The notes beneath the pieces are model-generated. The model saw nothing but the letters and a program-made list of their open reading frames with translations, did no database searches and was not told the origin of the DNA. Positions 11,858 through 21,748 of a stretch of DNA of 34,707 nucleotides are shown here, piece by piece (the stretch's first letter is position 1; each line of letters opens with the position of its first letter). Source of the DNA: a virus. The position numbers and the translations under genes are program-made. The stretch lies in the IMG/VR virus record IMGVR_UViG_3300049473_000091, positions 1 through 34,707 of that record; one strand, written 5' to 3'.

Positions 11858-13825
11858 TTAACACTGAATACTCCTAACAAATTCTTCCCATGTCTCACTT
11901 TTTGACGATTGCCTTCTTATATGTTGTTTTATTTGTTTGGAAATTGTCACTCTCTCGGCCTTCCAGTTTTTGGCTTTCTTTTGTAATGCTTCTTCCCGTA
12001 TCTTTTTTATATCCAAAACGGCCTTCACTGGATTCGTATAGCCTCTATCGTCAAGGGCTTTTATTTCCTGACCTAATGCACTCATTTGCTGTGTAAGTTT
12101 GGAGTTGGATAAATCATATATCATACCAGCATCGCCGCTTCTTATAGCATGACTTCTAAGAGCAACAAAAACCGAACCTGACCTTAAATTTCCTTTGGGT
12201 TTTTCCCGTCCCATTGCTATACGATACGCCGATACAGGGTTTGTTTCAATTAAATCATTTGCCAGTTCCACCTGTTCTCCCATATTCATTCTGGTATATT
12301 CAGGTAGATTGCCAAATTCTTCTTTGATGTTTTCTTCTATAGCTTTATTTGCTGTTTTTTGGGCAAGGGTACTGATTTTTTTTGTTGGAGTTTTTTCTTC
12401 TGGGCCGAGAAATTCCTCAAGAGCCTTTTGTTGCTCGGTTGTTGCTATTACTTTAGCAGGGGCTTTGACTTCTGGTGCTTTTTCCGCTGCTATTTGCCCT
12501 GTAATGCCTTCGGGGGTAGTTGGAGCCGTTTCAGGGGCAATTCGTGGCTCTGCGGGGCTGACAGGAGGTTTGGCTGGGGTTTCTGGGGCCAGAGATTCGA
12601 CGTTGGCCTGATTATATGCTATTTTACTTTGTAAGGCGCCAGCAGAACCAAGCCCTAATCCTACAATAGAACCGCCTAAACCGCTTATAAGAATCCTGCG
12701 TGTAGCATTATCCAAAACTGTAGGGTCAATTCGATATACAGCGGCGACAGAAGTAGTTTCCTGAAAGGCTTCTTGCAATCCTTCGTTAATAGCCAATTCA
12801 AGCTGATTATAGGTTAATTTGCCGCCGAATTGAGCTATTTTTTGAAGAGCATTTCTTTGAGCTACCTTTGAGAGTTGTTTAACAGCTTGTTTTTGCACAT
12901 TGGCATATTTGAAAATTTGGTTTATCTGTATCTGTTCAATAGCGCCGTTTATTGTACCGACAACAAGCCGATTCATCTGCGCCTGTTCTTCGGTTGCGCC
13001 GTTTTCAAGGGCTTCTCGGTAAGCATTATCACCCTCAACCGAATATCCGACCATAAATGCAGCATAAGGATTACCTGTTATTATTGCGGCTGTGGTACTG
13101 GCGGCCATGTAAGGTAAAGCTTGACCTATCGAAGCTGCAACAAATCCTCTTATCCCACCTTCTTTGGCTGGTGCATATTCAGGTTTCTGTGAAATAGTAT
13201 GTAATTTGTCGGCGGCTTCTTCTATCTTTTCAGCATCCCAAATCGCCGCCTGAGAAACATCTGCTAAAGTCCCTAAAAGGCCACTTGCAACATTTAATGA
13301 ACCGCCTGCGATATTGCGCCCAAGTTCATCCCAAAAATTTTTATACTCTCGGCGTTCATCTGTAATAAGGCCCTGCTCTCGCAGTTGTTCTATTTTATAT
13401 TTTTTGGCGGCGGTCAATGCGCCTTTGCGATAAACATTATCATTATCCGCCTTCATCGCAATACGCTTAATTGATTCAAACATTCTTTTTTGATAGCGTC
13501 CTTGTGGCGGTGGTTGTGCGTTGTAATATTCTGTTAAAAGTTGGTTTTCTTTTTTTCTCTGTAATTCAGTGGCGATTTTAGGGTTCTCTCGGAGATAATT
13601 TTCTACATCAAGTTGCTGGTATTGCTTTATATCCTTAATTGGCACAGGTTCACTAAGAATAGTTTTCTCTTTTTCAACATTTAATAAATTTTCAGCCTCT
13701 TCCAAAGGAAAGTTATTCTGCGCAGCGAAATCGACTATTTCTTCGGGCTTACTCATACTTATAGGAGTCTCGGCCAAATCGCTTAACAACGTTTTATCTT
13801 CAGCTAAATCACTGAGTATTGCCAT
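11858..13825 (-). CDS. Large ejection (internal virion) protein, first half of a gp16-like pair
   Basis: A 655-residue protein starting MAILSDLAEDKTLL. The middle has Ala/Gly-rich hydrophobic stretches (FVAASIGQALPYMAAS to about AAFMVGY, and ISGLGGSIVGLGLGSAG) fitting insertion into a membrane, flanked by long charged helices and a Pro/Ala-rich linker (about residues 410-450). It overlaps the gp15-like gene by 17 bases. It ends in SIQC and TAA, and the next frame continues in phase. T7 gp16 carries a transglycosylase at its N-terminus; I see no such E..S or GLMQ-type motif here. The assignment rests on gene order, size and composition. Confidence 0.7.
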   Translation of the reverse strand: MAILSDLAEDKTLLSDLAETPISMSKPEEIVDFAAQNNFPLEEAENLLNVEKEKTILSEPVPIKDIKQYQQLDVENYLRENPKIATELQRKKENQLLTEYYNAQPPPQGRYQKRMFESIKRIAMKADNDNVYRKGALTAAKKYKIEQLREQGLITDERREYKNFWDELGRNIAGGSLNVASGLLGTLADVSQAAIWDAEKIEEAADKLHTISQKPEYAPAKEGGIRGFVAASIGQALPYMAASTTAAIITGNPYAAFMVGYSVEGDNAYREALENGATEEQAQMNRLVVGTINGAIEQIQINQIFKYANVQKQAVKQLSKVAQRNALQKIAQFGGKLTYNQLELAINEGLQEAFQETTSVAAVYRIDPTVLDNATRRILISGLGGSIVGLGLGSAGALQSKIAYNQANVESLAPETPAKPPVSPAEPRIAPETAPTTPEGITGQIAAEKAPEVKAPAKVIATTEQQKALEEFLGPEEKTPTKKISTLAQKTANKAIEENIKEEFGNLPEYTRMNMGEQVELANDLIETNPVSAYRIAMGREKPKGNLRSGSVFVALRSHAIRSGDAGMIYDLSNSKLTQQMSALGQEIKALDDRGYTNPVKAVLDIKKIREEALQKKAKNWKAERVTISKQIKQHIRRQSSKSETWEEFVRSIQC

Positions 13826-15551
13826 ACGCCTTTTCTAATCTTTCTAAAGCAATTTTCATTTTTTCAGGATTTTCATATATCTGCCACGCTATTTGCCTGT
13901 CCTCAGTATCCATTTTATTCCAGTATTTATCCAGTCTTATATCCGGCGCAGATTGAAAGTTGGCAGTATCTTCAAAAGGTATATTCAACTCTTTACCTGA
14001 TTTGTATATCTCAACCAGCGAAGGTTCTTTGCCATTGGCAATATCACGGGAGACTTTTTCAAATAATGCAGCATTAACTTTGGCCGCAGACCGTTTGTCC
14101 TCTTTATCAAACCAACCACCACCAAAACCCTTGCCTCTGGTTGCACGATTGGCTTTTATCGTTTGTCTGATGTTGATAAGAACCGACCTTGGCATTTTGG
14201 CATCGAGACGCGACCAAAGATTGTCAAAATCATCATCGGAAAGTTTGGAATGATAAGCCTTTTGGAGTTTCTTTTCGATTTGCTCTCTCGCAAAATCCTC
14301 GGGTGTGATGAGATAATCCATAATCTCATCTTCGATTTTCATATAATCGCTGTAATCGGTTTCAGGATTCGGCTTGCCTCTGGCGGCCAGCATATCATAA
14401 AGACTGTCAGAATCCACAATGGTATTATCGCCGACCTTTTCATCTATCTGTATGGGGTCTGTAATTGTGTTATTGATAATATCTTGCCTGACATCATGGG
14501 ATATTTGGTTAGCCGTATTAACCAAATCTTTTTGCTTATCTGCGTTCCACCATTTCCTATCATTCTCAATTTTACGTCGTTGTCCTACCGACAAGGGCAA
14601 ATCTTTATCCTTGATATGCTGTTCAAACTCAACATCAGATAGTTCCAATAATTCTCGTTCTATAGCCCTAAACTCAATTTTTCGCTGTACATTATATTGA
14701 GTTTGTACATCTTCTATAATAGCGTCTAATGTTTTCAAATCTAAGCCATATTTTTCTGCTAATTGTTTTTGGTTTGCAGGTTTAGTAAGCCAATCAAGAG
14801 GCGCATCCCAATTTTTCTTTTCATAAGCCATTTCAACCAACATCTTTGAAATTAAGGGACGCGCTCTTTTTTCATTTACTACAGTTAGCCAGCTTTCAAA
14901 AAGTTTTATGCGCAGCTCTAATGACCAGAACAAGGGATTATCATAACCGGGCATTTCAACTGGTATTAATCGGCCATTCTCATCAAATACAGGTTTGCCT
15001 TCGGAGTCAAGTTTCGGAACAAGACCTAAAAGGTCCATCTGGTCAATAATTTTTTGTTGATAGGATTGTTCAGTAGGTGCATTTATTGCATGGTCGGCAT
15101 TTATCTCGGTGCTTAGATTGTAATTCTCGCGGAAATTTTTAGCGTTTTGCCTAAAAGCATATTCATTGGTCTTTCGTGTTTCATTTATATTTGCCCTTTC
15201 AAACCATATCTCAAACTCATTCTGAGCGCGTGGATTGGAGAATTTGACACTATTACGAATACCTTCTGTTACTTTTTTAAGACCAGGCAAATAAGTTTCG
15301 GTATCTGTATTGCCAAGCAGTGAAGTCTCATGTTCAGAGTATTGTTTTAATGCTAAAGTCTTGGCATTATTTAATTCATCATAATATCTTGTCCGTTCCT
15401 GAATTTGGAGCCAATTCAAACCTGTATCGGTAAGGACATTATCTAATTCCTGCAAGGCACGATAATCTTGTCCACCACCAGGGCTAATAACATAATTACC
15501 AGCACTCGGCGTTGGTCTTACTTGTCTGCGATAATGTTGTAATGCTTCCAT
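13809..15551 (-). CDS. gp15-like internal virion (ejection) protein
   Basis: A 580-residue protein, helical and highly charged throughout, with no signal peptide or membrane span. T7 gp15 is about 750 residues. It lies between the gp14-like and gp16-like genes, as in T7, and is two bases from the first and overlaps the second by 17 bases. In T7 this protein forms the periplasmic tunnel with gp14 and gp16. It starts MEALQHYRRQVRPTPS, with Pro/Gly-rich first residues, then helical repeats. Sequence similarity itself is not obvious; the order carries the call. Confidence 0.65.
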   Translation of the reverse strand: MEALQHYRRQVRPTPSAGNYVISPGGGQDYRALQELDNVLTDTGLNWLQIQERTRYYDELNNAKTLALKQYSEHETSLLGNTDTETYLPGLKKVTEGIRNSVKFSNPRAQNEFEIWFERANINETRKTNEYAFRQNAKNFRENYNLSTEINADHAINAPTEQSYQQKIIDQMDLLGLVPKLDSEGKPVFDENGRLIPVEMPGYDNPLFWSLELRIKLFESWLTVVNEKRARPLISKMLVEMAYEKKNWDAPLDWLTKPANQKQLAEKYGLDLKTLDAIIEDVQTQYNVQRKIEFRAIERELLELSDVEFEQHIKDKDLPLSVGQRRKIENDRKWWNADKQKDLVNTANQISHDVRQDIINNTITDPIQIDEKVGDNTIVDSDSLYDMLAARGKPNPETDYSDYMKIEDEIMDYLITPEDFAREQIEKKLQKAYHSKLSDDDFDNLWSRLDAKMPRSVLINIRQTIKANRATRGKGFGGGWFDKEDKRSAAKVNAALFEKVSRDIANGKEPSLVEIYKSGKELNIPFEDTANFQSAPDIRLDKYWNKMDTEDRQIAWQIYENPEKMKIALERLEKAYGNTQ

Positions 15552-15553
15552 AA

Positions 15554-16117
15554 TTAATAAAGTGGTTGTGGAGTTTTATAATACGAACTCGGAAAGTTTC
15601 TTGAATATTTATATGGTCCTGCAAATTGGCTATATGACGATGATTTAACATTAGAACTGCCTTGCGAAGTTAAATTTTGATAGGCAAGGATTTGTGAAAT
15701 ATTACCAAATAAACCCGTAAAAGCTCTGATTCTTGCCGCCCTTCTTGCCACTTGACCTTGATAACGTATCCATGCCCCCTGTGTCCTTAATCTATCAGAT
15801 TCTACCAGATAGTTAAACATTATCGTGCGGGCATCAGCTTCATAGTTCGCAGCATTTTCGGCCAAAAGTTCTACATTACTGCCGGTAAGTTTGCCGCCCT
15901 GAGCAACCATCTGGGCAATTTGTTTAGCTTGTGCGCGGATTCCTTCTTTGCGTTTCTCTCTGGATTCATATCTGCCCGTTGCTCTTGCAGCTTTAGCTTC
16001 TTCTTCAAGCTGCATCTGTGCAATCTTGCTCTGCTCGGCAATTTCTTTACCTTCTTCTAAGGTTGACCACATTGATAAACCTGTGCCAACAGCAGCAGCA
16101 GCAAGAAAAATACTCAT
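15554..16117 (-). CDS. gp14-like internal virion protein
   Basis: A 187-residue protein. A short hydrophobic, Ala-rich start (MSIFLAAAAVGTGLSMW) is followed by a long Ala/Gln/Glu-rich helix (EQSKIAQMQLEEEAKAARA) and a motif GKLTGSNVELLAENAAN. This is the standard look of T7 gp14-type internal virion protein B (about 196 residues). In T7 it enters the outer membrane during infection. It overlaps the gp13-like gene by ATGA. The Gly/Ser/Tyr-rich C-terminus is less conserved. Good confidence in family. Confidence 0.8.
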   Translation of the reverse strand: MSIFLAAAAVGTGLSMWSTLEEGKEIAEQSKIAQMQLEEEAKAARATGRYESREKRKEGIRAQAKQIAQMVAQGGKLTGSNVELLAENAANYEADARTIMFNYLVESDRLRTQGAWIRYQGQVARRAARIRAFTGLFGNISQILAYQNLTSQGSSNVKSSSYSQFAGPYKYSRNFPSSYYKTPQPLY

Positions 16118-16539
16118 TTTATTATCCTTGCATACATATAAGCATCAGAACCATCTGGGTTATAGCTTTTCATTCCATTAGGTGTTTCATTATAAAAGCC
16201 AAAAAATTCTGCGAATCTTATCGATTTTGGGGAATTACAGTTTACAGTTCCATAAAATCTGCGAATGTTATATAATTTGCCTTGTTCTTCTAAAAGTTTC
16301 TTCGCCTTTTCAATTTGGCTTTTAATTTTGTCTCGTCTAATAAGTCTATACCATATTTCACCTACACCTGCCCAAAGAATCGCCCCGCCAAAAGCACATA
16401 AGGGGCCTTTTTCATCTTCCATAATCCAAGCTGGTCCAACATTGGACTGTAAATATCGTATATATTTTTCAACAAGCCATTGGTCTTTAATATCTAAAAG
16501 ACCTATATCGCTAATTGTCATTTCTCTAATGTTAATCAT
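16114..16539 (-). CDS. gp13-like / GNAT-fold virion assembly protein
   Basis: A 141-residue protein with an acetyltransferase-like layout: IREMTISDIGLLD start, WIMEDEKGPLCAFGG strand pair, GVGEIWYRLI, then a basic helix and a C-terminal FFGFYNE segment. T7 gp13 (PF11090 family) has the same GNAT-like pattern and gene position, between gp12 and gp14. In T7 it helps internal virion proteins join the particle. Start and stop are tightly packed with neighbours. A true acetyltransferase is not excluded, but the classic acetyl-CoA loop (Q/RxxGxG/A) is not seen. Confidence 0.7.
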   Translation of the reverse strand: MINIREMTISDIGLLDIKDQWLVEKYIRYLQSNVGPAWIMEDEKGPLCAFGGAILWAGVGEIWYRLIRRDKIKSQIEKAKKLLEEQGKLYNIRRFYGTVNCNSPKSIRFAEFFGFYNETPNGMKSYNPDGSDAYMYARIIK

Positions 16540-16542
16540 TTG

Positions 16543-19500
16543 TTAATCACTGATTTCCATCTTAAAACTTAATGCTGTTATATTCATTGGGTAAGGTTCA
16601 TCCTGAATAAATTTGACTCTTGCTTCATCTTCATGGCTACTATCCATCGGAAGTCTTATAAGACCTGTAAAGGGTGAATCACTGCCGAGTTCATCACCGT
16701 TTAAGCTGCCGTAATTATCATCATATAAAATCGGATACATACATGGGTCATCAATCATTGGTAAGTAACAATAGTCGCCGTACATAGTTTTGTAAAAGCC
16801 TGTGGCTATTTCGTAGATTTTCTTTTTGTGCCCTACACTATATCCTTGCTGCATAGGTAACTCTATTGGGAAAGTTTGCAGAATTGAAGTATATGATAAT
16901 CCAGCTACACAAGAAGTCACATTAACATCTAAAGTTACCTGACCGCCCGATACTGTTTGAGTTTCAAAGGTATTACCATCGAATATTTGAATTTCCTCAC
17001 CTTCAACATGGCTTAAATTAGTTAATATTCCTGTCTCAGAACCGGAATAAGATAATCCCGAATCAACATACCAGCAATTATTAGCATCTTCGCCCCAATC
17101 ATGCGGTTTAAGCCTCTCAATATACCGTACAGTATTGGAGTCTATTGTTCTATTGGCGACAAACCAAACTTCATCTTCGTCGCCAGCGGGAATACAGGCT
17201 ACAGATTCAAAGCTACCATTAGTAATATGTCTTGCCCAACCTGTGACTATCTGTCCTCGGTCATAGGTCATGCTCGCACAGTTACCATCACCCTTAATAA
17301 ACCATACTATCGGGTCAGGTCTATTTTGAACCGCCATCTCTAAAATGCAAGGGTCTGTAATGTGTTCAGATAATATAGTAAGTTCAGGCGAAATAAATCC
17401 ATCCGTCTGAAGGTCATAAACCATATCTCTGACTTTTTTGCGGTTACGGTCAACAAAAATAATAGAATCATTCAACAACGCCGCTTGGATAGAGCAACTA
17501 CCAGCCATACTTTGTATTTCTGAACCGATAGTTTCTGCTGTTAGGGCTGAATTTGATGATTGACTTGCAATTCGTATTAAAGAACCGCTTGTACCAGCAA
17601 TTACTCCACCCCTATTTTGAAGCCATAAAATAGGATTTTGTTTGCAATCCGCAACTTCATAACTAATTGCTCCACTATCAAGAGAAGTAACTTCCATCTT
17701 TTCATAATCAATACTGGTACTAAACCAAAGGCCGTTAGGTTGATATTCCGTCCCTGCTGCGATAAGCCTATTCTGATATAATCCAATTGTTCTCGGCCAG
17801 CCTCGATAATCGCTCCATGCTCCTTCTGACCATTTTTTTGTAGCAGTTGTTCCAACCAATTCTTCTATAACTTCTGCGGTAACAGTGTTAGAATCAACCC
17901 AAGTTAAAATCTTTACATAACCATCAATATAAGTATCATAGGCTATAAGCTTAACAGCAGCCGAACCGCTTGTACGGTCCGACATCTGTGCCCTGTAAAT
18001 CCAACCTGCCTCAGCTTCGCTGCCGGAAAATTCAGTATCTACAGCATCGCCACCAGATAATTTGGGATAAACAGGTTCCCACGAAGTGCCATCATCATCG
18101 CTTTTTTCCAATGTAATTAGAGCATCATAAGTACCAACAATAGTAAAAAGATAATCACCTTGAATCGGTATCGTATCAGTAAAACAAGGGTCATCATCGA
18201 TTGTTGCTTCTATGTAAGTTGGGTCTTGCTTTATTCTTAATTTCCATAATGCACCTACTTGGTCAGGAACAAACAAATTCTCACTGTTCGCAGTCAAGGT
18301 AATTGTACCCGTTGTGGCCGATGGAGTAATAGTTATATCATTCACATTTTCATCGAGAAATGGTCCCCAAGTCCAATCAACTTTTTCTAATGTCCAACGG
18401 GCATGGTCATAACGAGACAGTTTTCGTGGCGCTAAAGTCGAACAGACCAAATACATCACATCGTTAATTTGGACATAATGAATGTCTCGTCTTATTGAAG
18501 CTGAATAAGGTGATTCAATTTCATAAGGAGTGGTTGAATAAAGACTGGCCACTTCAGAGGCAGACAGCTCATTGCTAAAAATAGCCACACCATCTATTTT
18601 ATCAGCCCAGAATTTTTCGTTTGCAGTATCGCCTGAATTTCGCTGTGCACCGATGCGGACTTCCTCTGCACCGTTTTGCATAGCTGTATAATTATCATCA
18701 TTAGTTGCCGTAGAATCAATTGCTTCACCATCAACATAAAGCGTTATACCATCCGCCGCCGCAGATTCATCTGAAGGTGCATTATATGTAGTAGCGAGAA
18801 AACGCCAACCCGTATCAATAGCATCATCTGAAATAGCGTAAATCTCTGCGCCTGCAAGGTTCTCTGTGCCATTGCCAGAATTATAAAGACTGGAAATCTC
18901 AGCAGGTGATAGTTCCTTATTAAACAAAATCACATTGTCGAGTTTATCACGCCAAAAAAATAGAGGAATGCCCGCTGTAGTATAATAACCACCAATTATC
19001 ACTTTGGTGGCTGTGTTTTCCATTGCTATATAGCCTGCGTCCGTAGAGCCATAAGTACTAACTTCATCCCCATCAACATACCATGTAATGCCATCATCCG
19101 CATTGGCTCCACCAGTGCCATCGTATGAAACCACAAGAAAATGCCAACCAATAGAAATTGCATTACTTGCCCGTCTTTGAGACCACCTATTTGCACTTTC
19201 ATCATATAATATAAGTAAAGGTTTTGATGCTTGAACAGTAACGCTCCATTCCCTTGCTTCTGCTCCAGTTGTGTCAGCCCATTTAGATAATATTCCTTGA
19301 GAACTGCCATAACCATCAAAATATACCCAAGCCGCAACACTAAATGCACTATCTGTCGTACCGTTACCAAAACTTAATTCATCATGGTCATTAGTAATAA
19401 CGACACAATCAATGCCGTCAAAATTCAAGCATGTATTTATTTTACCGGTAGCACTTAAATCTTCAGTATTATTGTTCTGTGTTAAACCATCATGCGATGT

Positions 19501-20304
19501 TGCATCTTCATCCAATACTATTTTATTAGCCGCATTTTCGTTTAATTTCCATTGTGCTATTCTATTGTCAGACAACATAATAGAAGTATCTATCAATGTT
19601 AATTTTAGTTTACTTTCATTTGTTAAGGCAAATTTCCATTCTCTTGTAGCGTTATCATCACGCCATTTAGAAATAAGAACTTTTTCCTCATATTGAGGGG
19701 TAATATATGCCCAACAAATAAGACTAAAAGCTGTGTCATTTGAATCATCAGTGAAACTAAAATCTGCATGGTCAGAAACTTCAAAACAGTATTGTTCATT
19801 CATATCAAAACAACTATTTCCGACTTTGCCTGTTGCGGTTAAATTAGTTATATCGGTTGTGGCTGTGCCGTTATGATTACCTTCATCATCAGCAACAGTG
19901 ACCCCAGATATATCATTACATAACCAATGAGAAACAACATTATCAAGAGCAGTCAAATCTTCGGTTCCTACTCCATCAACTATCTGTCCGCCATCCCGAA
20001 AGAACCTTATATATTCATCCCCAAATTCCAGAATGTAAGTATCATCAGTTGCATATTCAAAAGGAATTAGTCGGACTTGTCCGTTATTTTTCGTCGATGC
20101 GATATATTCTGTGCCTGGTCTTCTAAACGCTGCACCTGGAACCCTGACAATCATATTTTCCATAGTCTCGACGCCGATATTTCTTTGTTCTATATCGACG
20201 CGATATTTGATTAACGGACTTAGCTCGCCGAAGTTGAAACTATTAAACAACGGCGCAGCTAACGCTGTAAAAGTCAATAAAAACAGCAGTAATATCTTTT
20301 TCAT
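16543..20304 (-). CDS. gp12-like tail nozzle protein with signal peptide and nested LamG domains
   Basis: About 1,253 residues; T7 gp12 is about 794. I chose ATG at 20304, which overlaps the upstream stop as TAATG. The start MKKILLLFLLTFTALAA is a textbook Sec signal peptide. The gp12-like hallmark follows (MIVRVPGAAFRRPGTEYIAS, then FGDEYIRFFRDG). About residues 126-590 are an insertion of LamG/concanavalin-type domains; the nozzle fold resumes at YEIESPYSAS and RKLSRYDHARWTLEKVDW. The insertion holds one complete LamG (about 242-487) inside another (126-241 plus 488-590). The nozzle closes the tail and binds the cell; LamG domains could bind surface sugars. Export of such a protein is unusual. 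Confidence 0.85.
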   Translation of the reverse strand: MKKILLLFLLTFTALAAPLFNSFNFGELSPLIKYRVDIEQRNIGVETMENMIVRVPGAAFRRPGTEYIASTKNNGQVRLIPFEYATDDTYILEFGDEYIRFFRDGGQIVDGVGTEDLTALDNVVSHWLCNDISGVTVADDEGNHNGTATTDITNLTATGKVGNSCFDMNEQYCFEVSDHADFSFTDDSNDTAFSLICWAYITPQYEEKVLISKWRDDNATREWKFALTNESKLKLTLIDTSIMLSDNRIAQWKLNENAANKIVLDEDATSHDGLTQNNNTEDLSATGKINTCLNFDGIDCVVITNDHDELSFGNGTTDSAFSVAAWVYFDGYGSSQGILSKWADTTGAEAREWSVTVQASKPLLILYDESANRWSQRRASNAISIGWHFLVVSYDGTGGANADDGITWYVDGDEVSTYGSTDAGYIAMENTATKVIIGGYYTTAGIPLFFWRDKLDNVILFNKELSPAEISSLYNSGNGTENLAGAEIYAISDDAIDTGWRFLATTYNAPSDESAAADGITLYVDGEAIDSTATNDDNYTAMQNGAEEVRIGAQRNSGDTANEKFWADKIDGVAIFSNELSASEVASLYSTTPYEIESPYSASIRRDIHYVQINDVMYLVCSTLAPRKLSRYDHARWTLEKVDWTWGPFLDENVNDITITPSATTGTITLTANSENLFVPDQVGALWKLRIKQDPTYIEATIDDDPCFTDTIPIQGDYLFTIVGTYDALITLEKSDDDGTSWEPVYPKLSGGDAVDTEFSGSEAEAGWIYRAQMSDRTSGSAAVKLIAYDTYIDGYVKILTWVDSNTVTAEVIEELVGTTATKKWSEGAWSDYRGWPRTIGLYQNRLIAAGTEYQPNGLWFSTSIDYEKMEVTSLDSGAISYEVADCKQNPILWLQNRGGVIAGTSGSLIRIASQSSNSALTAETIGSEIQSMAGSCSIQAALLNDSIIFVDRNRKKVRDMVYDLQTDGFISPELTILSEHITDPCILEMAVQNRPDPIVWFIKGDGNCASMTYDRGQIVTGWARHITNGSFESVACIPAGDEDEVWFVANRTIDSNTVRYIERLKPHDWGEDANNCWYVDSGLSYSGSETGILTNLSHVEGEEIQIFDGNTFETQTVSGGQVTLDVNVTSCVAGLSYTSILQTFPIELPMQQGYSVGHKKKIYEIATGFYKTMYGDYCYLPMIDDPCMYPILYDDNYGSLNGDELGSDSPFTGLIRLPMDSSHEDEARVKFIQDEPYPMNITALSFKMEISD

Positions 20305-20897
20305 TAGTAATAATAAGCTACACAATAAACCGTCATTGTTGCGCTACTGGACATATTGTAGATTCTACAATATGCCGTCTTTGCGCTTAGACGATTAAAT
20401 TCAAAACTTGCCACACTATTCGCACCATCATCGTTAATCGCATCCACATCGCCATCTTCCCAGTCAGTAGTAATCGTGCCGAGCGTATCAACCCAACAAT
20501 AATTAGGGTCAACATCGCCACTGTTCAATTCGCTCATCGTCACAGGGTCGTGACTCATCTGAGCTGCGCCACAGTTAGCATCGCCAGAAGCCACTATTTC
20601 TGCATTACAACCTTTATCAGCTACATAGAATTGATAACTAAAAGTCCGTTCGTTAGGGTCGCTTGTGTCCTTCACATAAAATTTGACTTTTAGATATTTG
20701 GCCTGTGAAGATATTTCTGTCCATTCTTCTGCAACGGACCAAGAAGTTTCATTAAAATCAAGTGCAGCAGCGTTGGAATCGGCATAATTTACTAAAAATG
20801 CTGTAGGCTGAACTGTTTCTGCTGTATCAGCCCGCAAAATACCACAAAACAAAAACAACATAATAATGTACAAAACACTCCATTTTAGAATCTTCAT
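20304..20897 (-). CDS. Exported small virion-cluster protein
   Basis: A 197-residue protein. The start MKILKWSVLYIIMLFLFCG is a signal peptide with likely cleavage after LRA. The mature part looks like a beta-sandwich, rich in Asp/Asn/Ser and aromatic residues, with five cysteines. It is coupled on both sides: ATGA with the gp11-like gene and TAATG with the nozzle gene. Its position exactly between adaptor and nozzle genes, a place normally empty in T7, makes it likely to be a tail or surface component. Family not recognised. Confidence 0.7.
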   Translation of the reverse strand: MKILKWSVLYIIMLFLFCGILRADTAETVQPTAFLVNYADSNAAALDFNETSWSVAEEWTEISSQAKYLKVKFYVKDTSDPNERTFSYQFYVADKGCNAEIVASGDANCGAAQMSHDPVTMSELNSGDVDPNYCWVDTLGTITTDWEDGDVDAINDDGANSVASFEFNRLSAKTAYCRIYNMSSSATMTVYCVAYYY

Positions 20898-21748
20898 AAT
20901 ATTGCTCCTAATTCATTGTGAGCCCCTTCGGCCCAATCCAAGTTTCCTTTTTGTTCATGTTCATGGTAAACACTTTCACCATTTTGTTCTTTGGCATCGA
21001 GATAAGCTTCTCTCCATTCTTTTTCCACTTTTGGTTCACGTCTTTGGTCTTTTGTAATGTTAGGTGATAACAGATAAGCTATTTTTGCCGATATGAGCCT
21101 GTGAAACCAAATCGGCATTACCGTTACATCACTTACAGTCTCACTTTCATTTTCTCCTATCCAGCGGTTATAATGAAAGTAAGCATCGGTTACATTAGTC
21201 AATAAAATGTCACCCTCAAGACCATAATCATATTTGATTTTATCAAAATACAAATCGCCAACTCCGCGAATAAATAATTTGTCCGAAGGAATGACATAAC
21301 CATAGTCATAAGTACCATGAGCAATAATTTCATCTTCTTCGGGGTAATCAGTTGCGCAATCCACGCTGTTAGTTCCATCGTTTATAGTTTCTCCATCAGT
21401 CCAATCGCCTGATGGTTCAGTGACTAAATAGACTGTATCAGAAAGCCTTGCTTTAACGGTACAAGTTACGCCGCTTGTAGCTCCTGTAAGTGTAGCGCCT
21501 ATAGGAAAAACTGCCGGAGTTGGAGCTGTATCTACAGTCAATTTATAGACTGGTGTCAAATCCTCAAGTTTGGTTCTTCTACGATTGAAAAACCAATCTG
21601 AACCTAAAAGTTCTTTGACTACATTTTCAAATATACCTGAAACTTTTTTAGCATTAACAGTATCAGCACCTATATCACCAATTGTGCTTACACCTACGCT
21701 CAAAAATGCGATATTTGCTATTGCCGTTTTTTCAGAAGTATTGCTCAT
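20894..21748 (-). CDS. gp11-like tail adaptor (tail tubular protein A)
   Basis: A 284-residue protein starting MSNTSEKTAIANIAFLSVG. The segments VVKELLGSDWFFNRRR and, near the end, WFHRLISAKIAYLLSP are the hallmark of T7 gp11-type adaptors (about 196 residues), which join the portal ring to the nozzle. An extra region of about 60 residues (from near 75, including GATSGVTCTVKARL) looks like a beta-rich insertion. There is no signal peptide, in contrast with the two genes downstream. It is coupled to both neighbours by ATGA. Confidence 0.85.
   Translation of the reverse strand: MSNTSEKTAIANIAFLSVGVSTIGDIGADTVNAKKVSGIFENVVKELLGSDWFFNRRRTKLEDLTPVYKLTVDTAPTPAVFPIGATLTGATSGVTCTVKARLSDTVYLVTEPSGDWTDGETINDGTNSVDCATDYPEEDEIIAHGTYDYGYVIPSDKLFIRGVGDLYFDKIKYDYGLEGDILLTNVTDAYFHYNRWIGENESETVSDVTVMPIWFHRLISAKIAYLLSPNITKDQRREPKVEKEWREAYLDAKEQNGESVYHEHEQKGNLDWAEGAHNELGAIL

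Noticed and set aside
11858-11860. Alternative genetic code with TAA read as an amino acid
   Set aside because: TAA ends several other genes in the window (for example at 2206, 20304 and 29303) at exact overlaps, so it works as a stop.
10290-19696. Several plus-strand frames of 70-160 codons opposite the virion genes
   Set aside because: All lie antisense to long minus-strand genes with clear protein patterns and look like shadow frames.
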